This document shows, piece after piece, positions 9,524-18,596 of a DNA stretch of 64,000 bases (its first letter is position 1; the number at the start of each line of letters is the position of its first letter). The stretch comes from Candidatus Gastranaerophilales bacterium. GTDB lineage: Bacteria > Cyanobacteriota > Vampirovibrionia > Gastranaerophilales > Gastranaerophilaceae. The notes beneath the pieces are model-generated. The model did not search any database. It saw nothing but the letters and a program-made list of their open reading frames with translations, and had not been told where the DNA came from. The translations under genes and the position numbers were made by a program. The stretch is taken from contig CALVBO010000001.1 in NCBI GenBank assembly GCA_944325835.1, positions 124,001-188,000 on the forward strand, in the 5' to 3' direction.

Positions 9524-10879
9524 CTAAAACATTAATCTAAAGAGTAAGAATCTCTTATTCAATTTTTCAGAGAATTTTCTCAAATTTGCAGTCGTGACTG
9601 TTGCATCCTCAATCATTGCCTGAATTTCTGTTTTATTCTCGCAATTTACGGAATTCAACGGTGCCAGAGCGGTTGAAATATCAAGCATTGCATTATTAAG
9701 ATTTTTAATTGAAGTCGTGATGCTACCTTTAAGCTTTTCATCTTTAGTCATAGTTTCTACAAACTCACTAATTTCATTCATATTTGAAACAATTGCCCTA
9801 AAGTCAGACGCCAGCTTTTGCGAGGATTCGTCATCACCGAATAAAATATCAATATTTTTGGAAAGAGAATTAAACGAATTTGCCGTTTCAATAACGGTTT
9901 TCTTGACATCCTCATCCTTCAAAAGAGTATTCATGTTTTCTGAAAGTTGATGAAAATCTTTTGCGGCCGATTCAGTAAGTGCCATAAGATTATCAAGATC
10001 CTCTTCCATAAACGAGTTCAATTTCGCCAGAACTTCACTCGCATCAGCCGTCAAAGAATTAATATTCCCGACAGACTTTTGAAGTTCTGTAATAAGTTCA
10101 TTGGAAAGCAGTTCATTAACCTTTTTATTGGTTTCTGTAAGCCCTTCTGCGGCACGATATTGCCATTCCATGAAGTCTGCTATTCTCATTGGTTCAATTA
10201 TCGTATACGGCGACTCCTGACTTGGATAAGGCAATACAACATCATCAAGTGTTGATATCAACATTGAATTAGGCTGATTTCTCTCAACCAGCAGCTTGCC
10301 TTTCATAAATTCCGGCAGAATCAGTCCCGGTAAATCGACAATATAATCAACTTTATATGCATAATTTGAAGTCACAATTTCGCGCAGATAATACGGAACC
10401 AGATCGCTTGAAACTACATTAATGTCCTTAATTTTACCGACGTCATAAACTTTATCATCCAACTTCATCTTAACAACATCATCTTTATAAAGAATATCCT
10501 TTGTTACCATTGGAAGATAAACCGTTCTGGTTTTAGGCGGAGTAATTTCAAGGAAGAGTTCACCTATAAGCCCCGACTGTTGAATTGAAAGTGCTGAAGC
10601 CTTTGGAATATCAATATCAGAATCTGTAATTACAAACTTAACTTTAACATAATTTTCATCTTCAGTAGTAACAGGTTCAATTTCCTCAACCTGCCCGACA
10701 CGCATCCCCATCATCTGAACTGCCGCACCCGGACGCATGCCGTTTACATCTTTAAATCGAACTTCTACCCTGTCAGCATTGGAAAATGTCCGGCCTTTAA
10801 CTCTTATTACTACACCAAGAAGCAATACCAGCGATATAAAAGCAAGAAGTCCTACCTTAAAAGATGATGAAAATTTCAT
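9524..10879 (-). CDS. MCE/MlaD-family lipid transport protein
   Basis: 451 residues. One N-terminal transmembrane helix (about 8-26) precedes an MCE domain (VRFKDVNGMRPGAAVQMMGM and VGQVEEIEP). A long, mostly helical C-terminal part of about 200 residues resembles needle-type MCE proteins. It probably forms a periplasmic channel with an MlaE/MlaF-type ABC transporter moving phospholipid between membranes; those partners are not in the window. Upstream of lpxK in one transcript. Confidence 0.88.
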   Translation of the reverse strand: MKFSSSFKVGLLAFISLVLLLGVVIRVKGRTFSNADRVEVRFKDVNGMRPGAAVQMMGMRVGQVEEIEPVTTEDENYVKVKFVITDSDIDIPKASALSIQQSGLIGELFLEITPPKTRTVYLPMVTKDILYKDDVVKMKLDDKVYDVGKIKDINVVSSDLVPYYLREIVTSNYAYKVDYIVDLPGLILPEFMKGKLLVERNQPNSMLISTLDDVVLPYPSQESPYTIIEPMRIADFMEWQYRAAEGLTETNKKVNELLSNELITELQKSVGNINSLTADASEVLAKLNSFMEEDLDNLMALTESAAKDFHQLSENMNTLLKDEDVKKTVIETANSFNSLSKNIDILFGDDESSQKLASDFRAIVSNMNEISEFVETMTKDEKLKGSITTSIKNLNNAMLDISTALAPLNSVNCENKTEIQAMIEDATVTTANLRKFSEKLNKRFLLFRLMF

Positions 10880-10952
10880 TAAATATCCCCTTTATAATGT
10901 TGATAGGCTTATTGTAACAGAAAAAATAAAAAAGTTAAATACTTAATAAAAC

Positions 10953-11744
10953 TTACAGATAATTTGCCAGAATATTTCTTACATACTGCTGTGTTTCTTT
11001 ATAAGGCGGAACCCCGTCATATTTATCAACTGTCCCCGGGCCGGCATTGTAAGCCGCGAGAGCCAAAATTATATTTCCATTATAACGTTCAAGCATGGAT
11101 TTTAAATATCTTACCCCGCCGTCAACATTCTGCACAGAATTGTATGGGTCTTTAACCCCTAAACTCTTAGCGGTTGCAGGCATTAATTGCATTAAGCCCA
11201 TAGCACCGGCTTTTGAGGTAGCTTTCGGGTTATAATTTGACTCCTGACGAATTACTGCATTTACAAGTTTTTCATCAACGCCATGCTTTTCGCAAATCTG
11301 AGAAATTAAATCGACAAGCTGCCCTTTTTCTGCGGGTTTTGCCGAAATATTTTGAGAATTTCGAACCTTATTCACCTGCTCAATACTTTTATTAAGATTG
11401 CTGCGCTGTAAAGCCTCGATTTCACCATAAAGATTATCAACATCATCTTGCGGCTTACTTAATCTGGCATTAACACTCTTAACTTTAGGATTTAATAGAA
11501 GCTGACCGAAATTAACCGACTGCGGCATAGATGACTGCAATGCCTCATTAAACGATTTTGGCATGTTTACAGGTAAATCCGAATTTGTAAGAGGGGCTTG
11601 AACACTTTGATTTGCCTGCTGAACAGTCTGCGGATAAAGCCTGTTTAAATGCGCGTTCATCTGCGCCGCCCTTTGCATTGCCGCACTCTGTCCGCCCGTA
11701 TTCAATAAATTCTGTATAAAACTTGAAAACATATACCCCGCCAA
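10953..11744 (-). CDS. SLT-domain lytic transglycosylase
   Basis: 263 residues. Residues 1-140 are Gln/Asn-rich and low in complexity. The C-terminal 115 residues form a Slt/MltE-like domain with catalytic Glu in [10 protein letters not shown], then [13 protein letters not shown] and [10 protein letters not shown]. It cleaves peptidoglycan glycan strands. The long leader lacks a clear signal peptide, so export could follow an unusual route or the domain may serve an envelope machine. Confidence 0.88.
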   Translation of the reverse strand: MAGYMFSSFIQNLLNTGGQSAAMQRAAQMNAHLNRLYPQTVQQANQSVQAPLTNSDLPVNMPKSFNEALQSSMPQSVNFGQLLLNPKVKSVNARLSKPQDDVDNLYGEIEALQRSNLNKSIEQVNKVRNSQNISAKPAEKGQLVDLISQICEKHGVDEKLVNAVIRQESNYNPKATSKAGAMGLMQLMPATAKSLGVKDPYNSVQNVDGGVRYLKSMLERYNGNIILALAAYNAGPGTVDKYDGVPPYKETQQYVRNILANYL

Positions 11745-11867
11745 GTCTTAATTACTACATCTATTCTAGCACAATTTAGTCAGTTGGTATCCTCCAAATA
11801 GATTAATGATTATAAATTTAAAGTCAAAAATAATAGTTTATGCTATACTAAAATTTGAGGAGTCAAT

Positions 11868-12533
11868 ATGGTAATGCAAGAAGAGGCTTTTGATAATTTT
11901 AATTTTTCAGATGAAATTTTAGATCAAATTCAGCAAAATATTCAAAGTATTATTGAAAATTTTGATGTTCCGGAGGACAACAAACTGGATGTAATCAGAA
12001 AAATTAACTTTATGTACACAAAAACCAAAGAATTAAGTATAACGGATGCTCTGACTGGTCTTTTCAACAGACGGCATTTTGAAAATACTGCTGATAGGGA
12101 ATTTCTGCGGGCCGTAAGGTACAAAAACGACCTGACCTTTGCGGTTATTGATATTGACTTTTTCAAAAAAATTAACGACACCTACGGGCATTTATGCGGC
12201 GATAAAATTCTAAAAGAAGTAGCTTTCCTGTTGAATGACAGTTTCAGAAAAACTGATATAGTATTTAGATACGGCGGCGAAGAGTTCGTAATAATCCTGA
12301 CAGAAACAAATGCTGAAAATGCAAAAATTCCGCTTGAAAGACTGCGCGAAAAAGTTGAAAAAAATAACTTTAAATTTAAAACACAGGATTTGAAGGTTAC
12401 AATAAGTATAGGTTACGCTTCCAACCTTGATGACTGTGAGGACGCAACAGAACTTTTTGATTTCGCGGATGATGCTTTGTATAAGGCTAAAGAAAACGGC
12501 AGAAATCAGATTAGAAATTATATTAAGGAGTAA
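11868..12533 (+). CDS. GGDEF diguanylate cyclase
   Basis: 221 residues. An approximately 50-residue helical N-terminus is followed by a complete GGDEF domain: DALTGLFNRRHF, VIDIDFFKKINDTYGH, and the active-site RYGGEEF. An inhibitory I-site RxxD (RKTD) sits five residues before GGEEF, so product inhibition is expected. It makes c-di-GMP from GTP. No sensor domain or membrane segment. This matters for the PilZ motif seen in the adhesin at 52770-61847. Confidence 0.93.
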   Translation: MVMQEEAFDNFNFSDEILDQIQQNIQSIIENFDVPEDNKLDVIRKINFMYTKTKELSITDALTGLFNRRHFENTADREFLRAVRYKNDLTFAVIDIDFFKKINDTYGHLCGDKILKEVAFLLNDSFRKTDIVFRYGGEEFVIILTETNAENAKIPLERLREKVEKNNFKFKTQDLKVTISIGYASNLDDCEDATELFDFADDALYKAKENGRNQIRNYIKE

Positions 12534-12536
12534 AAT

Positions 12537-12884
12537 ATGAAAAAATTTTTCACACTATTTGCAGCATTATTACTTATGTGCGGCAGTGCATTTGCTGAAG
12601 ATTTCAGCAGCGTAAAAGCAAAACATATCTTAGTTGATACAAAAGCAGAAGCACTAAAAATAAAAACAGACATTGATGAAGGTGGAAGCTTTGATTACTA
12701 TGCACAAAAATATTCAAAATGCCCGTCCGGCAAAAACGGCGGCGAGCTTGGATATTTCGGCAGAGGACAAATGGTTCCGGAATTTGAAAATGCAGCATTT
12801 AACGGCGAGGTAGGTAAAGTTAGCGAGCCGGTTAAAACGCAATTCGGCTGGCATTTAATCATGGTAGAGGACAAAGTAAAATAG
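12537..12884 (+). CDS. Exported parvulin-type peptidyl-prolyl isomerase
   Basis: 115 residues. A clear signal peptide (MKKFFTLFAALLLMCGSAFA) is followed by a single rotamase domain: KAKHILVDTKAEA, CPSGKNGGELGYFGRGQMVPEFE in two blocks, and QFGWHLIMV. It likely folds periplasmic or outer-membrane proteins. Three bases after the GGDEF gene, so the pair is probably one transcript. Confidence 0.9.
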   Translation: MKKFFTLFAALLLMCGSAFAEDFSSVKAKHILVDTKAEALKIKTDIDEGGSFDYYAQKYSKCPSGKNGGELGYFGRGQMVPEFENAAFNGEVGKVSEPVKTQFGWHLIMVEDKVK

Positions 12885-12987
12885 CCAGCCTCCGTCATTT
12901 TGCGTACATTTAAGGGACTTTTTAAATAAGAAATAAAAAAGTGCTTGCAATTTAAAATTCAGCATGTATTATAAAGAAGTACCCGAT

Positions 12988-13062
12988 GCGGGGGTAATTC
13001 AGTGGTAGAATGCCTCCTTGCCAAGGAGGATGTCGCGAGTTCGAGCCTCGTCTCCCGCTCCA
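12988..13062 (+). tRNA. tRNA-Gly (GCC), 3' part supplied by the prophage
   Basis: 75 bases with complete cloverleaf: acceptor GCGGGGG/CTCCCGC, anticodon arm CCTCC TTGCCAA GGAGG giving GCC, T-loop GTTCGAGCC, discriminator T and encoded CCA. The bases from 13018 onward form the attachment core, so the functional 3' half was replaced by phage DNA at integration. Confidence 0.97.
13018..13059 (+). other. attL core (42 bp)
   Basis: Identical over 42 bases to 51274-51315; covers the anticodon-loop to acceptor half of tRNA-Gly. First mismatches are C versus T on the left and C versus A on the right. Confidence 0.95.
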
Positions 13063-13063
13063 T

Positions 13064-14218
13064 TTAAATGCTAGTATCCACGTACCTTTTAGGGAAGTGG
13101 ATAATTTTTTTATTTAGGCTATTTTCTTTCATGCTCATATTTTGCTCATATTTTTTTGAAAAAATATTCCCGATTTTCTCTGTCGCTCGCGCTACCATAT
13201 CACTGTTATTTCGTGCATATATATTTAAGGTTGTTTCACTTTTGGCATGACCTGCCTGATTCTGTGCAAACTTTACACTTAAACCGCTCGATAATACCAT
13301 ATCTATATATGAACCGCGCAAATCATGAAGCCGTACTCGTTTATTTATTTCGCATAACTCTAACAGTGGATACCAAAAACGCTGCCGCAAATTGTGAGGG
13401 TTTAAATAATTACCAGCTCGGTTAGGAAAAAGTATAGGGTTTTCTTTATCTGACCTCCTTATATGCTCCCGCAAAACTCCGGCCAGTTCGTCAAATATGT
13501 ATATCTTCCTATTTGAACTCTCTGTTTTCGTTTTGTGTACAAGCCGATTTTTTGTAAACTGTTTATTAATTAATAACGATTTTTCATCAAAATTAAAATC
13601 ATCTTTTGTTAACGCAAATATTTCACCTTCCCGTGCGCCGGTACCAACAAAAGTATAAAGCAACGCATAATATTCTGGATACGAGCGCAGGCATTCCTCT
13701 AACACCATTTTTATTTCTTCTATAGTTAAATGGTTTATATCTGCCTTCGGTAACTCCGCCTTTTCAACTTTATCAAATACGTTATAATCAAGAAGGCCAT
13801 GCTTGATACAATAATTAACCGCTGCTTTTGCCATCTTTAAACTATCTTGCGCAACATAAGCACTGGATTTTTCTATATCATCAAATAAACCCTGCCAGGT
13901 TATTGAATCAATTTTATCATATCGAATATCTTCGACAGCTTGAAAATATTTCTTATAATACCTTTCATAAGTCTCAATTGTATTTATAGCATACTTTTTT
14001 CTGGCTTTATCAAGATAATGTTTAAAAATCTGGCCATAAGTTATATTTTGGTTATCCGGATTTACATTCTCAAACTTGCTTAAATGTCTTTTTGCCTCTT
14101 TAATCGTGTCGTAAATCCCTGAGGTATGCTGCTTACCAAAAATATCATAGTAAGTTATTGTGTATTTTACGACTTCGCCCTTTTTAGTCTTTATCCTTTT
14201 TTTGCTTATTCCTGCCAT
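13064..14218 (-). CDS. int: Tyrosine-recombinase integrase
   Basis: 384 residues. An N-terminal arm-binding beta domain (about 1-50) precedes a SAM-like core-binding domain (about 60-150) and the catalytic domain. Catalytic residues are visible: Arg in GTGAREGE, Lys in KTKTESSNRKI, His and Arg in LHDLRGSY, His in AGHAKSETT, and Tyr in TLNIYAR. It ends two bases from the tRNA-Gly CCA. Its 3' end also contains the tRNA terminator and a putative arm site. Confidence 0.96.
   Translation of the reverse strand: MAGISKKRIKTKKGEVVKYTITYYDIFGKQHTSGIYDTIKEAKRHLSKFENVNPDNQNITYGQIFKHYLDKARKKYAINTIETYERYYKKYFQAVEDIRYDKIDSITWQGLFDDIEKSSAYVAQDSLKMAKAAVNYCIKHGLLDYNVFDKVEKAELPKADINHLTIEEIKMVLEECLRSYPEYYALLYTFVGTGAREGEIFALTKDDFNFDEKSLLINKQFTKNRLVHKTKTESSNRKIYIFDELAGVLREHIRRSDKENPILFPNRAGNYLNPHNLRQRFWYPLLELCEINKRVRLHDLRGSYIDMVLSSGLSVKFAQNQAGHAKSETTLNIYARNNSDMVARATEKIGNIFSKKYEQNMSMKENSLNKKIIHFPKRYVDTSI
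13075..13111 (+). terminator. Phage-supplied terminator for tRNA-Gly inside the int 3' end
   Basis: Stem TATCCAC (13075-13081) with GTGGATA (13097-13103), followed by ATTTTTTTATTT. It lies antisense to the last integrase codons. Confidence 0.75.
13133..13163 (+). repeat. Putative integrase arm-type site, left copy
   Basis: A 31-bp sequence with two tandem GCTCATATTT-like units. It recurs with one mismatch at 51119-51149 in the same orientation near attR, so the two copies would flank the core in attP. Binding by Int is inferred. Confidence 0.6.
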
Positions 14219-14430
14219 TATTCTACCCTACCTAAGACACTCAAAACTTCACTTTCCGAAATCTTCCAAACTCCACGCTTATAGCGCCTGATGAACCCGT
14301 TGGAATGTAATTTATATAAATATCCGATTTTCATTTGATGCTTTAATGCAAAGTCTTTAAAACTCATTAAATCATCCGGCGTTCTACTAATTAAACGTTC
14401 CCTACTAAATTTAATAACATTATTCTGCAT
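14218..14430 (-). CDS. Excisionase-like small HTH protein
   Basis: 70 residues, basic. A winged-helix/AlpA-like pattern (SFKDFALKHQMKIGYLYKLHSNGFIRRYKRG) is followed by SESEVLSVL. Its stop overlaps the int ATG by one base. Position and size fit an Xis directionality factor. Confidence 0.6.
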   Translation of the reverse strand: MQNNVIKFSRERLISRTPDDLMSFKDFALKHQMKIGYLYKLHSNGFIRRYKRGVWKISESEVLSVLGRVE

Positions 14431-14513
14431 AATTCCTCCAAAAATTAAAATAACTTCATGAAGTTTTCTTCATGAAGTTTTGTAACATTGTATTTATTCC
14501 TATAACAAACAAT

Positions 14514-14762
14514 TTAAAAGCTACAATATTTGTATGTATCAAATTCTAATAATTCATTTAATTCTTTAATTTTTTCTTTTAATTCTTTAATTCTCCTCTC
14601 CTGAAGTATAGTTACCAGCATTAATAGACAAAAAGTTACATCATTTACTAACACAATAAAATAACTCATTTTAAGAGGTATACCTTTCATCCAGCATAGT
14701 ATATCAACTAAAGTATTAGCAATAAATATGCCTAATAAAAAAATACTAAATCTATATTTCAT
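14514..14762 (-). CDS. Small membrane protein with coiled-coil tail
   Basis: 82 residues. ATG at 14762 is chosen because AGGAGAAGATT precedes it. Two hydrophobic segments (about 4-22 and 28-50) precede a charged heptad-like tail (RRIKELKEKIKELNELLEF). No family recognised. A phage-encoded membrane effector is possible. Confidence 0.5.
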   Translation of the reverse strand: MKYRFSIFLLGIFIANTLVDILCWMKGIPLKMSYFIVLVNDVTFCLLMLVTILQERRIKELKEKIKELNELLEFDTYKYCSF

Positions 14763-14781
14763 AATCTTCTCCTTTATATTG

Positions 14782-15465
14782 TTACATTGCATAGCTGAAC
14801 AGGTCATTTTGCACAGCGGGGTTAAGTTCACTGTAAAAAGCATTAACAAATTCTTTTTTGATTTCAAATCCGTATGCTCTGCGGTTCAGCTGCTTAGCTG
14901 CTAATAATGTGCTGCCGCTTCCTGCGCAGGGGTCAATGACAACATCATTTACATCCGTAAACAGCGAAATTAATCGTTTAAGAATGAATATTGATTTTTG
15001 TGTCGGATGTATTTTTGGCGTTACGGTATCCTTATTCATAGGCATAGAATTAAAAACCATTTGGCCATTATTGTTAAATTTTGGCAATTTATCCCGATAA
15101 AAAAGCAGCGCATATTCTGTATTGCCGACAATACGCATATTGGCCTTCAAGACCTGCGGGCTGTAAGTTTTAAATTGATACCCATTATTTTCAACCAGCT
15201 TGTATAATGAATAGAGCCTACATTTAATTGTTTTCTCGTTTAACTCCAGATGTTCAGCTATTTGTTTTAGTATGCCGGCACCATTTAAAATCGTGTCGAT
15301 AATCTCCTCTTCGGCTTCGGTCGCCCCCGGAATAAATTTTGTAGTAAAAATTTTAGGTGGACCTAAAGTTTTTATTAATTGGATAACGGAAGATTTCATC
15401 CTGCAATGTTGTTCCATTATCTGACCTGTTAAGCAACCCTCGCAACACACCCGCGCTGGTAGCAT
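14782..15465 (-). CDS. C-terminal half of an N4/N6 DNA methyltransferase, probably non-functional
   Basis: 227 residues at most. The C-terminal half is a clear beta-class DNA methyltransferase end: HPTQKS, then DVVIDPCAGSGSTLLAAKQL (motif I, SAM binding) and YGFEIKKEF. The N-terminal half, where catalytic DPPY should be, instead has an HTH-like stretch (LKQIAEHLELNEKTIKCRL). Only 24 bases separate it from the upstream gene, so no catalytic motif is encoded nearby. The start is uncertain: ATG at 15417 is an alternative. Either a decayed gene or a re-used DNA-binding module. Confidence 0.6.
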   Translation of the reverse strand: MLPARVCCEGCLTGQIMEQHCRMKSSVIQLIKTLGPPKIFTTKFIPGATEAEEEIIDTILNGAGILKQIAEHLELNEKTIKCRLYSLYKLVENNGYQFKTYSPQVLKANMRIVGNTEYALLFYRDKLPKFNNNGQMVFNSMPMNKDTVTPKIHPTQKSIFILKRLISLFTDVNDVVIDPCAGSGSTLLAAKQLNRRAYGFEIKKEFVNAFYSELNPAVQNDLFSYAM

Positions 15466-15489
15466 TCAATTGCCCCGGGAGTCCAGTAT

Positions 15490-15888
15490 CTATATTTTTT
15501 CGTAACCGGTATCATTCTTGATATCCTTCAAGTTTTTAATATGTTCGATATAGATTTTAAGTTTGTTTTGTAGCTCCTCGTTTTCATCTCTAAGGAAATC
15601 GCAAAGCTCCTCTTTTGCTTCAAGACATTTAGTAAGTAAATGAATATGATTTTCAGCTTTATCAAGCTTTATTTGCAGCTCTGCAACTTCCATTAGCGAT
15701 TTATTCTCGCAGTCTTTACAATCTTGTTTCATTTCTGCTTCTCCTTCCAATTTAATTATTTCTTGTTTTGTTTTTAATATTGCCCAAGAGGACAAAAAAC
15801 ATTTGTCAAATGCTTTCAGATCATTGCAATTGTCGATATTGTTTAATATTTTATTCAGATTTTTTAGAAGTTTTTTTTCTCTTTCCAT
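15490..15888 (-). CDS. Coiled-coil phage protein, unknown function
   Basis: 132 residues, strongly helical. A long coiled coil covers about residues 65-125 (LMEVAELQIKLDKAENHIH), with a central CKDCENK. No recognised domain. It lies in the early operon between two methyltransferase-like genes. Confidence 0.45.
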   Translation of the reverse strand: MEREKKLLKNLNKILNNIDNCNDLKAFDKCFLSSWAILKTKQEIIKLEGEAEMKQDCKDCENKSLMEVAELQIKLDKAENHIHLLTKCLEAKEELCDFLRDENEELQNKLKIYIEHIKNLKDIKNDTGYEKI

Positions 15889-15897
15889 CTTTCCTCT

Positions 15898-16497
15898 TTA
15901 TTTACAAATAGCTTCGAAAATGTACTGACCGATTTCAGGCTTTACGCAGTTTCGTAAAATCTTACGTCTGTCATAATTGCTGAAATCTTTCAAAATGTTT
16001 ATATCTATTCCGTAAATTTTTGCCATTTCTTTTGGTTTGTCCCGTATATCAGTAAAATTGCGTTCAAATTGGATAGACATTATAAATTTATTTGACCAGA
16101 AAAAATGTCTGTCTATTACAAAAGACGGGTCAATCAATGCTTTATAGTAAGGTTTTACATTCTCTATTACCCAATTTCCTTTAAAGAAATGTTTTAAAAG
16201 TATGATTTCCTGGTATAAAGTCATGTCTGGGTAAACACTATCCCAACCGTTCGATTCAAAAGTTAAACGCAAAGCTGAATGTGTCGGGCAGGGCGGGCTT
16301 GCCCAGATAAAGTCAAACTCTCTGAAATGCTGCCTTAGATATTCATGCGCATCGTCGATGATTACCGTATCATTCGGGTATAAATCCTGATAGATTTTAG
16401 CAATATCAGGGTTAATTTCAACGGCTGTAATATCGTGCTCATTTCCCCATAGTTTGCGGTTCCCACCGATGCCGGCGTAAAGATTAAGTATTTTCAT
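15898..16497 (-). CDS. Short C5-cytosine DNA methyltransferase-like protein
   Basis: 199 residues. SAM motif I is LNLYAGIGGNRKLWG (4-18), the catalytic Cys loop is WASPPCPTHS (around residue 90), and motif VI is WVIENVKPYY. It is shorter than bacterial C5 methyltransferases and has little room for a target-recognition domain, as in compact phage versions. It could modify phage DNA against host restriction. The catalytic cysteine is intact. Confidence 0.78.
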   Translation of the reverse strand: MKILNLYAGIGGNRKLWGNEHDITAVEINPDIAKIYQDLYPNDTVIIDDAHEYLRQHFREFDFIWASPPCPTHSALRLTFESNGWDSVYPDMTLYQEIILLKHFFKGNWVIENVKPYYKALIDPSFVIDRHFFWSNKFIMSIQFERNFTDIRDKPKEMAKIYGIDINILKDFSNYDRRKILRNCVKPEIGQYIFEAICK

Positions 16498-16515
16498 TGT
16501 CTTTTCTTTCTTCAG

Positions 16516-16902
16516 TTAACTAAATGCCTTGCTGATTATGTCTTTAATTCTTTTAAATACATAATCTAATATTGACCAATCTTCTTCTTCGATAAATTCC
16601 TCAATCTCCTCAAGCGCCTTACGGTAGCGGGCACGCTCATCAGAAGCCTTATCGCATAATTTTTTATTTAACAATGCGCTATCTTTGTAATGGTCATACC
16701 ACTTATATTTTTCTTTCAGCTCCTCGCACTCCTGCGTTTTGCGGACGAGCTGTTTGTAATCCTCAAAAATTTGACAATTATCATCACAAATTGGCAAATT
16801 CTTGCATGATTCGGAAAAACAAGAACAATAAGGTTGTCCATCAAATTTCTTTACATTTAATAATTTATATTTGCAGATTATCTGCTGTTCTTTATCTGTC
16901 AT
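16516..16902 (-). CDS. Cys-rich coiled-coil phage protein
   Basis: 128 residues. The N-terminal half has six Cys in a CSCFSESCKNLPICDDNC cluster, a possible zinc site. The C-terminal half is charged and helical. No family recognised. Early operon. Confidence 0.45.
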   Translation of the reverse strand: MTDKEQQIICKYKLLNVKKFDGQPYCSCFSESCKNLPICDDNCQIFEDYKQLVRKTQECEELKEKYKWYDHYKDSALLNKKLCDKASDERARYRKALEEIEEFIEEEDWSILDYVFKRIKDIISKAFS

Positions 16903-16972
16903 TGTTCACCTCTTTTAAAAATGCTTTGGGGCGGTTTCCTGCCCCGGGACCATATCATGTATGGTTATGCCC

Positions 16973-17308
16973 TTAATCAGCAACGCTTCTTAATTCTTGT
17001 TCCAGCGGGTCAAATTCTTGAGCTTTTTTAAACTCCCAGTAACCAACAGGAAGCACGCAATCATCATGGCGTTCTTTGATTACACAGCCGACCGTTGTCG
17101 GTTCGTTAACTTTCGCATAAAGAACTCCGTCACGTTTGTAAAATTCAATGTTTTTATCTTTGACAAGCACCTGATGATGATTGCCTGTCACCTCGCTTTC
17201 AGCGATTCTTACATAACCGTTTACAGGTGTTATCGGGTTTAATCCTTCCGGTAATTTTTCAATTTGTCTGATAACACATTCTCCGTGAAATAATACTTTG
17301 TTTGTCAT
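16973..17308 (-). CDS. Phage protein of unknown function, all-beta
   Basis: 111 residues from ATG 17308, which has AAGGAG upstream; the earlier in-frame start at 17326 would overlap that site. Strand-rich (GYVRIAESEVTGNHHQVL, VLYAKVNEPTTVG), with GYWEFKKAQEFDP near the end. It is directly downstream of the repeat protein at 17326-18564, with which it may form a unit. Confidence 0.45.
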   Translation of the reverse strand: MTNKVLFHGECVIRQIEKLPEGLNPITPVNGYVRIAESEVTGNHHQVLVKDKNIEFYKRDGVLYAKVNEPTTVGCVIKERHDDCVLPVGYWEFKKAQEFDPLEQELRSVAD

Positions 17309-17325
17309 AAATTTTCTCCTTTTCA

Positions 17326-18564
17326 TTATGCGATTGCTGTAATTTCTAAACTTTCAGGGTCAATTCCGTTTAAGCGAACTTTTAACCCCTCTAAGATTGT
17401 TTGTGGTTGTTTACTGGAATTCGGATTATAGCAGCATTCCAGATGATAAATTCCTGGTACTGTCTGGTTTTTCATATACAAGTACGGAAGATAAGCGTAA
17501 GTCGTAAATATCGCTGACATATCTATCAGCTTATACTCTGATTTTTTATACCATTCAAAATTGCGGGTTCCTTCATGATTTTCCCAGGTATCCATAAGTT
17601 TGCCTAATGACACCATACGTTCAATACCATACTTACGTATGAATTCAGCCTTAATATCTGCATTTTGCTCTTTCTTGAAAAAATCAATATCTAAATTGCT
17701 AGCAGGCGTTTCAGCTAGATATTGAGGAACTCTAACGCCATTTAAAGCCCACACACTAAATCCATCAGCGTATTTTACAGCAGGTTTGCCATCTGCGTGT
17801 AATCGTGTTCCAATTTGATTTATTTCAACAGGCTTCTGGGAAATTATACAAACACTATCTAATGGAAAAATAGGACCGAATTTTACTGTATTTACCCACC
17901 AATCATAATTAGATTTTACGTTGTCATAGCTTATATTTAAGACTTCGGTGAAATAACTATAAAAAGCCCAAATATTGGCATCCAAACTGCCGTAAAAATA
18001 AGGGGAGATAAATGCAATTAATTCGGAATCCCACACGGAATCCCACACGGAATCCCTCACGGAATCCCTCACGGAAGCCCTCACGGAATCCCACACGGAA
18101 TCCCACACGGAAGCCCACACGGAATCCCTCACGGAAGCACTCACGGAAGCCCACACGGAATCCCACACGGAAGCCCACACGGAATCACTCACGGAATCCC
18201 ACACGGAATCCCACACGGAATCCCTCACGGAATCCCTCACGGAATCCCTCACGGAATCCCTCACGGAATCCCTCACGGAATCCCACACGGAATCCCTCAC
18301 GGAAGCCGAAATATTCTTGATTGGGAATTTATAACCTTTTTCTGCAAACGCAAACATGTTAACAATTATCCAAGCGGAAAGTGGACTTTCCGCAATAATT
18401 ACCGGGACCTTTGGTTTTTTACGTATGTTCTCATAAAAGTAATCGCTCCATTGCTGCGCATCTTCTTTTGTAAATCTTTCAGTTGATAAACCCAATTTAA
18501 TCCATTTATCGCGATATATTGCCATTTGCTCTTTTTGTTCTTTTGTTAATTTTGTAATCATCAT
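17326..18564 (-). CDS. DUF6745-like protein with a tetrapeptide-repeat insert
   Basis: 412 residues. A helical N-terminal part (KEQMAIYRDKWIKLGLSTE) leads into about 24 tandem tetrapeptides of form x(D/A)SV at about residues 85-180, where x is Arg, Trp or Ser. A conserved-looking C-terminal domain follows (NQIGTRLHADGKPAVKYADG, TRNFEWYKKSEYKLIDM). The C-terminal part resembles proteins I associate with DUF6745, of unknown function. The repeat has a strict 12-bp period and should be length-variable. Two ATGs at the start; either could be used. Confidence 0.6.
   Translation of the reverse strand: MMITKLTKEQKEQMAIYRDKWIKLGLSTERFTKEDAQQWSDYFYENIRKKPKVPVIIAESPLSAWIIVNMFAFAEKGYKFPIKNISASVRDSVWDSVRDSVRDSVRDSVRDSVRDSVWDSVWDSVSDSVWASVWDSVWASVSASVRDSVWASVWDSVWDSVRASVRDSVRDSVWDSVWDSELIAFISPYFYGSLDANIWAFYSYFTEVLNISYDNVKSNYDWWVNTVKFGPIFPLDSVCIISQKPVEINQIGTRLHADGKPAVKYADGFSVWALNGVRVPQYLAETPASNLDIDFFKKEQNADIKAEFIRKYGIERMVSLGKLMDTWENHEGTRNFEWYKKSEYKLIDMSAIFTTYAYLPYLYMKNQTVPGIYHLECCYNPNSSKQPQTILEGLKVRLNGIDPESLEITAIA
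18024..18309 (-). repeat. 12-bp coding minisatellite
   Basis: About 24 copies of a 12-base unit (GTG-TGG/AGG/AGT-GAT/GCT-TCC on the coding strand). Units differ almost only in the second and third codons, giving VWDS, VRDS, VWAS, VRAS, VSAS and VSDS. Confidence 0.9.
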
Positions 18565-18596
18565 TTTCCTTTCTCAATTTGGAATGTTAGCTGTTT

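Noticed and set aside
18024-18309. CRISPR-like regular repeat
   Set aside because: Units of 12 bp have no spacers and stay in one coding frame.
18012-18320. Plus-strand ORF with NPTRNPSRN repeats
   Set aside because: Shadow of the 12-bp minisatellite on the coding strand.
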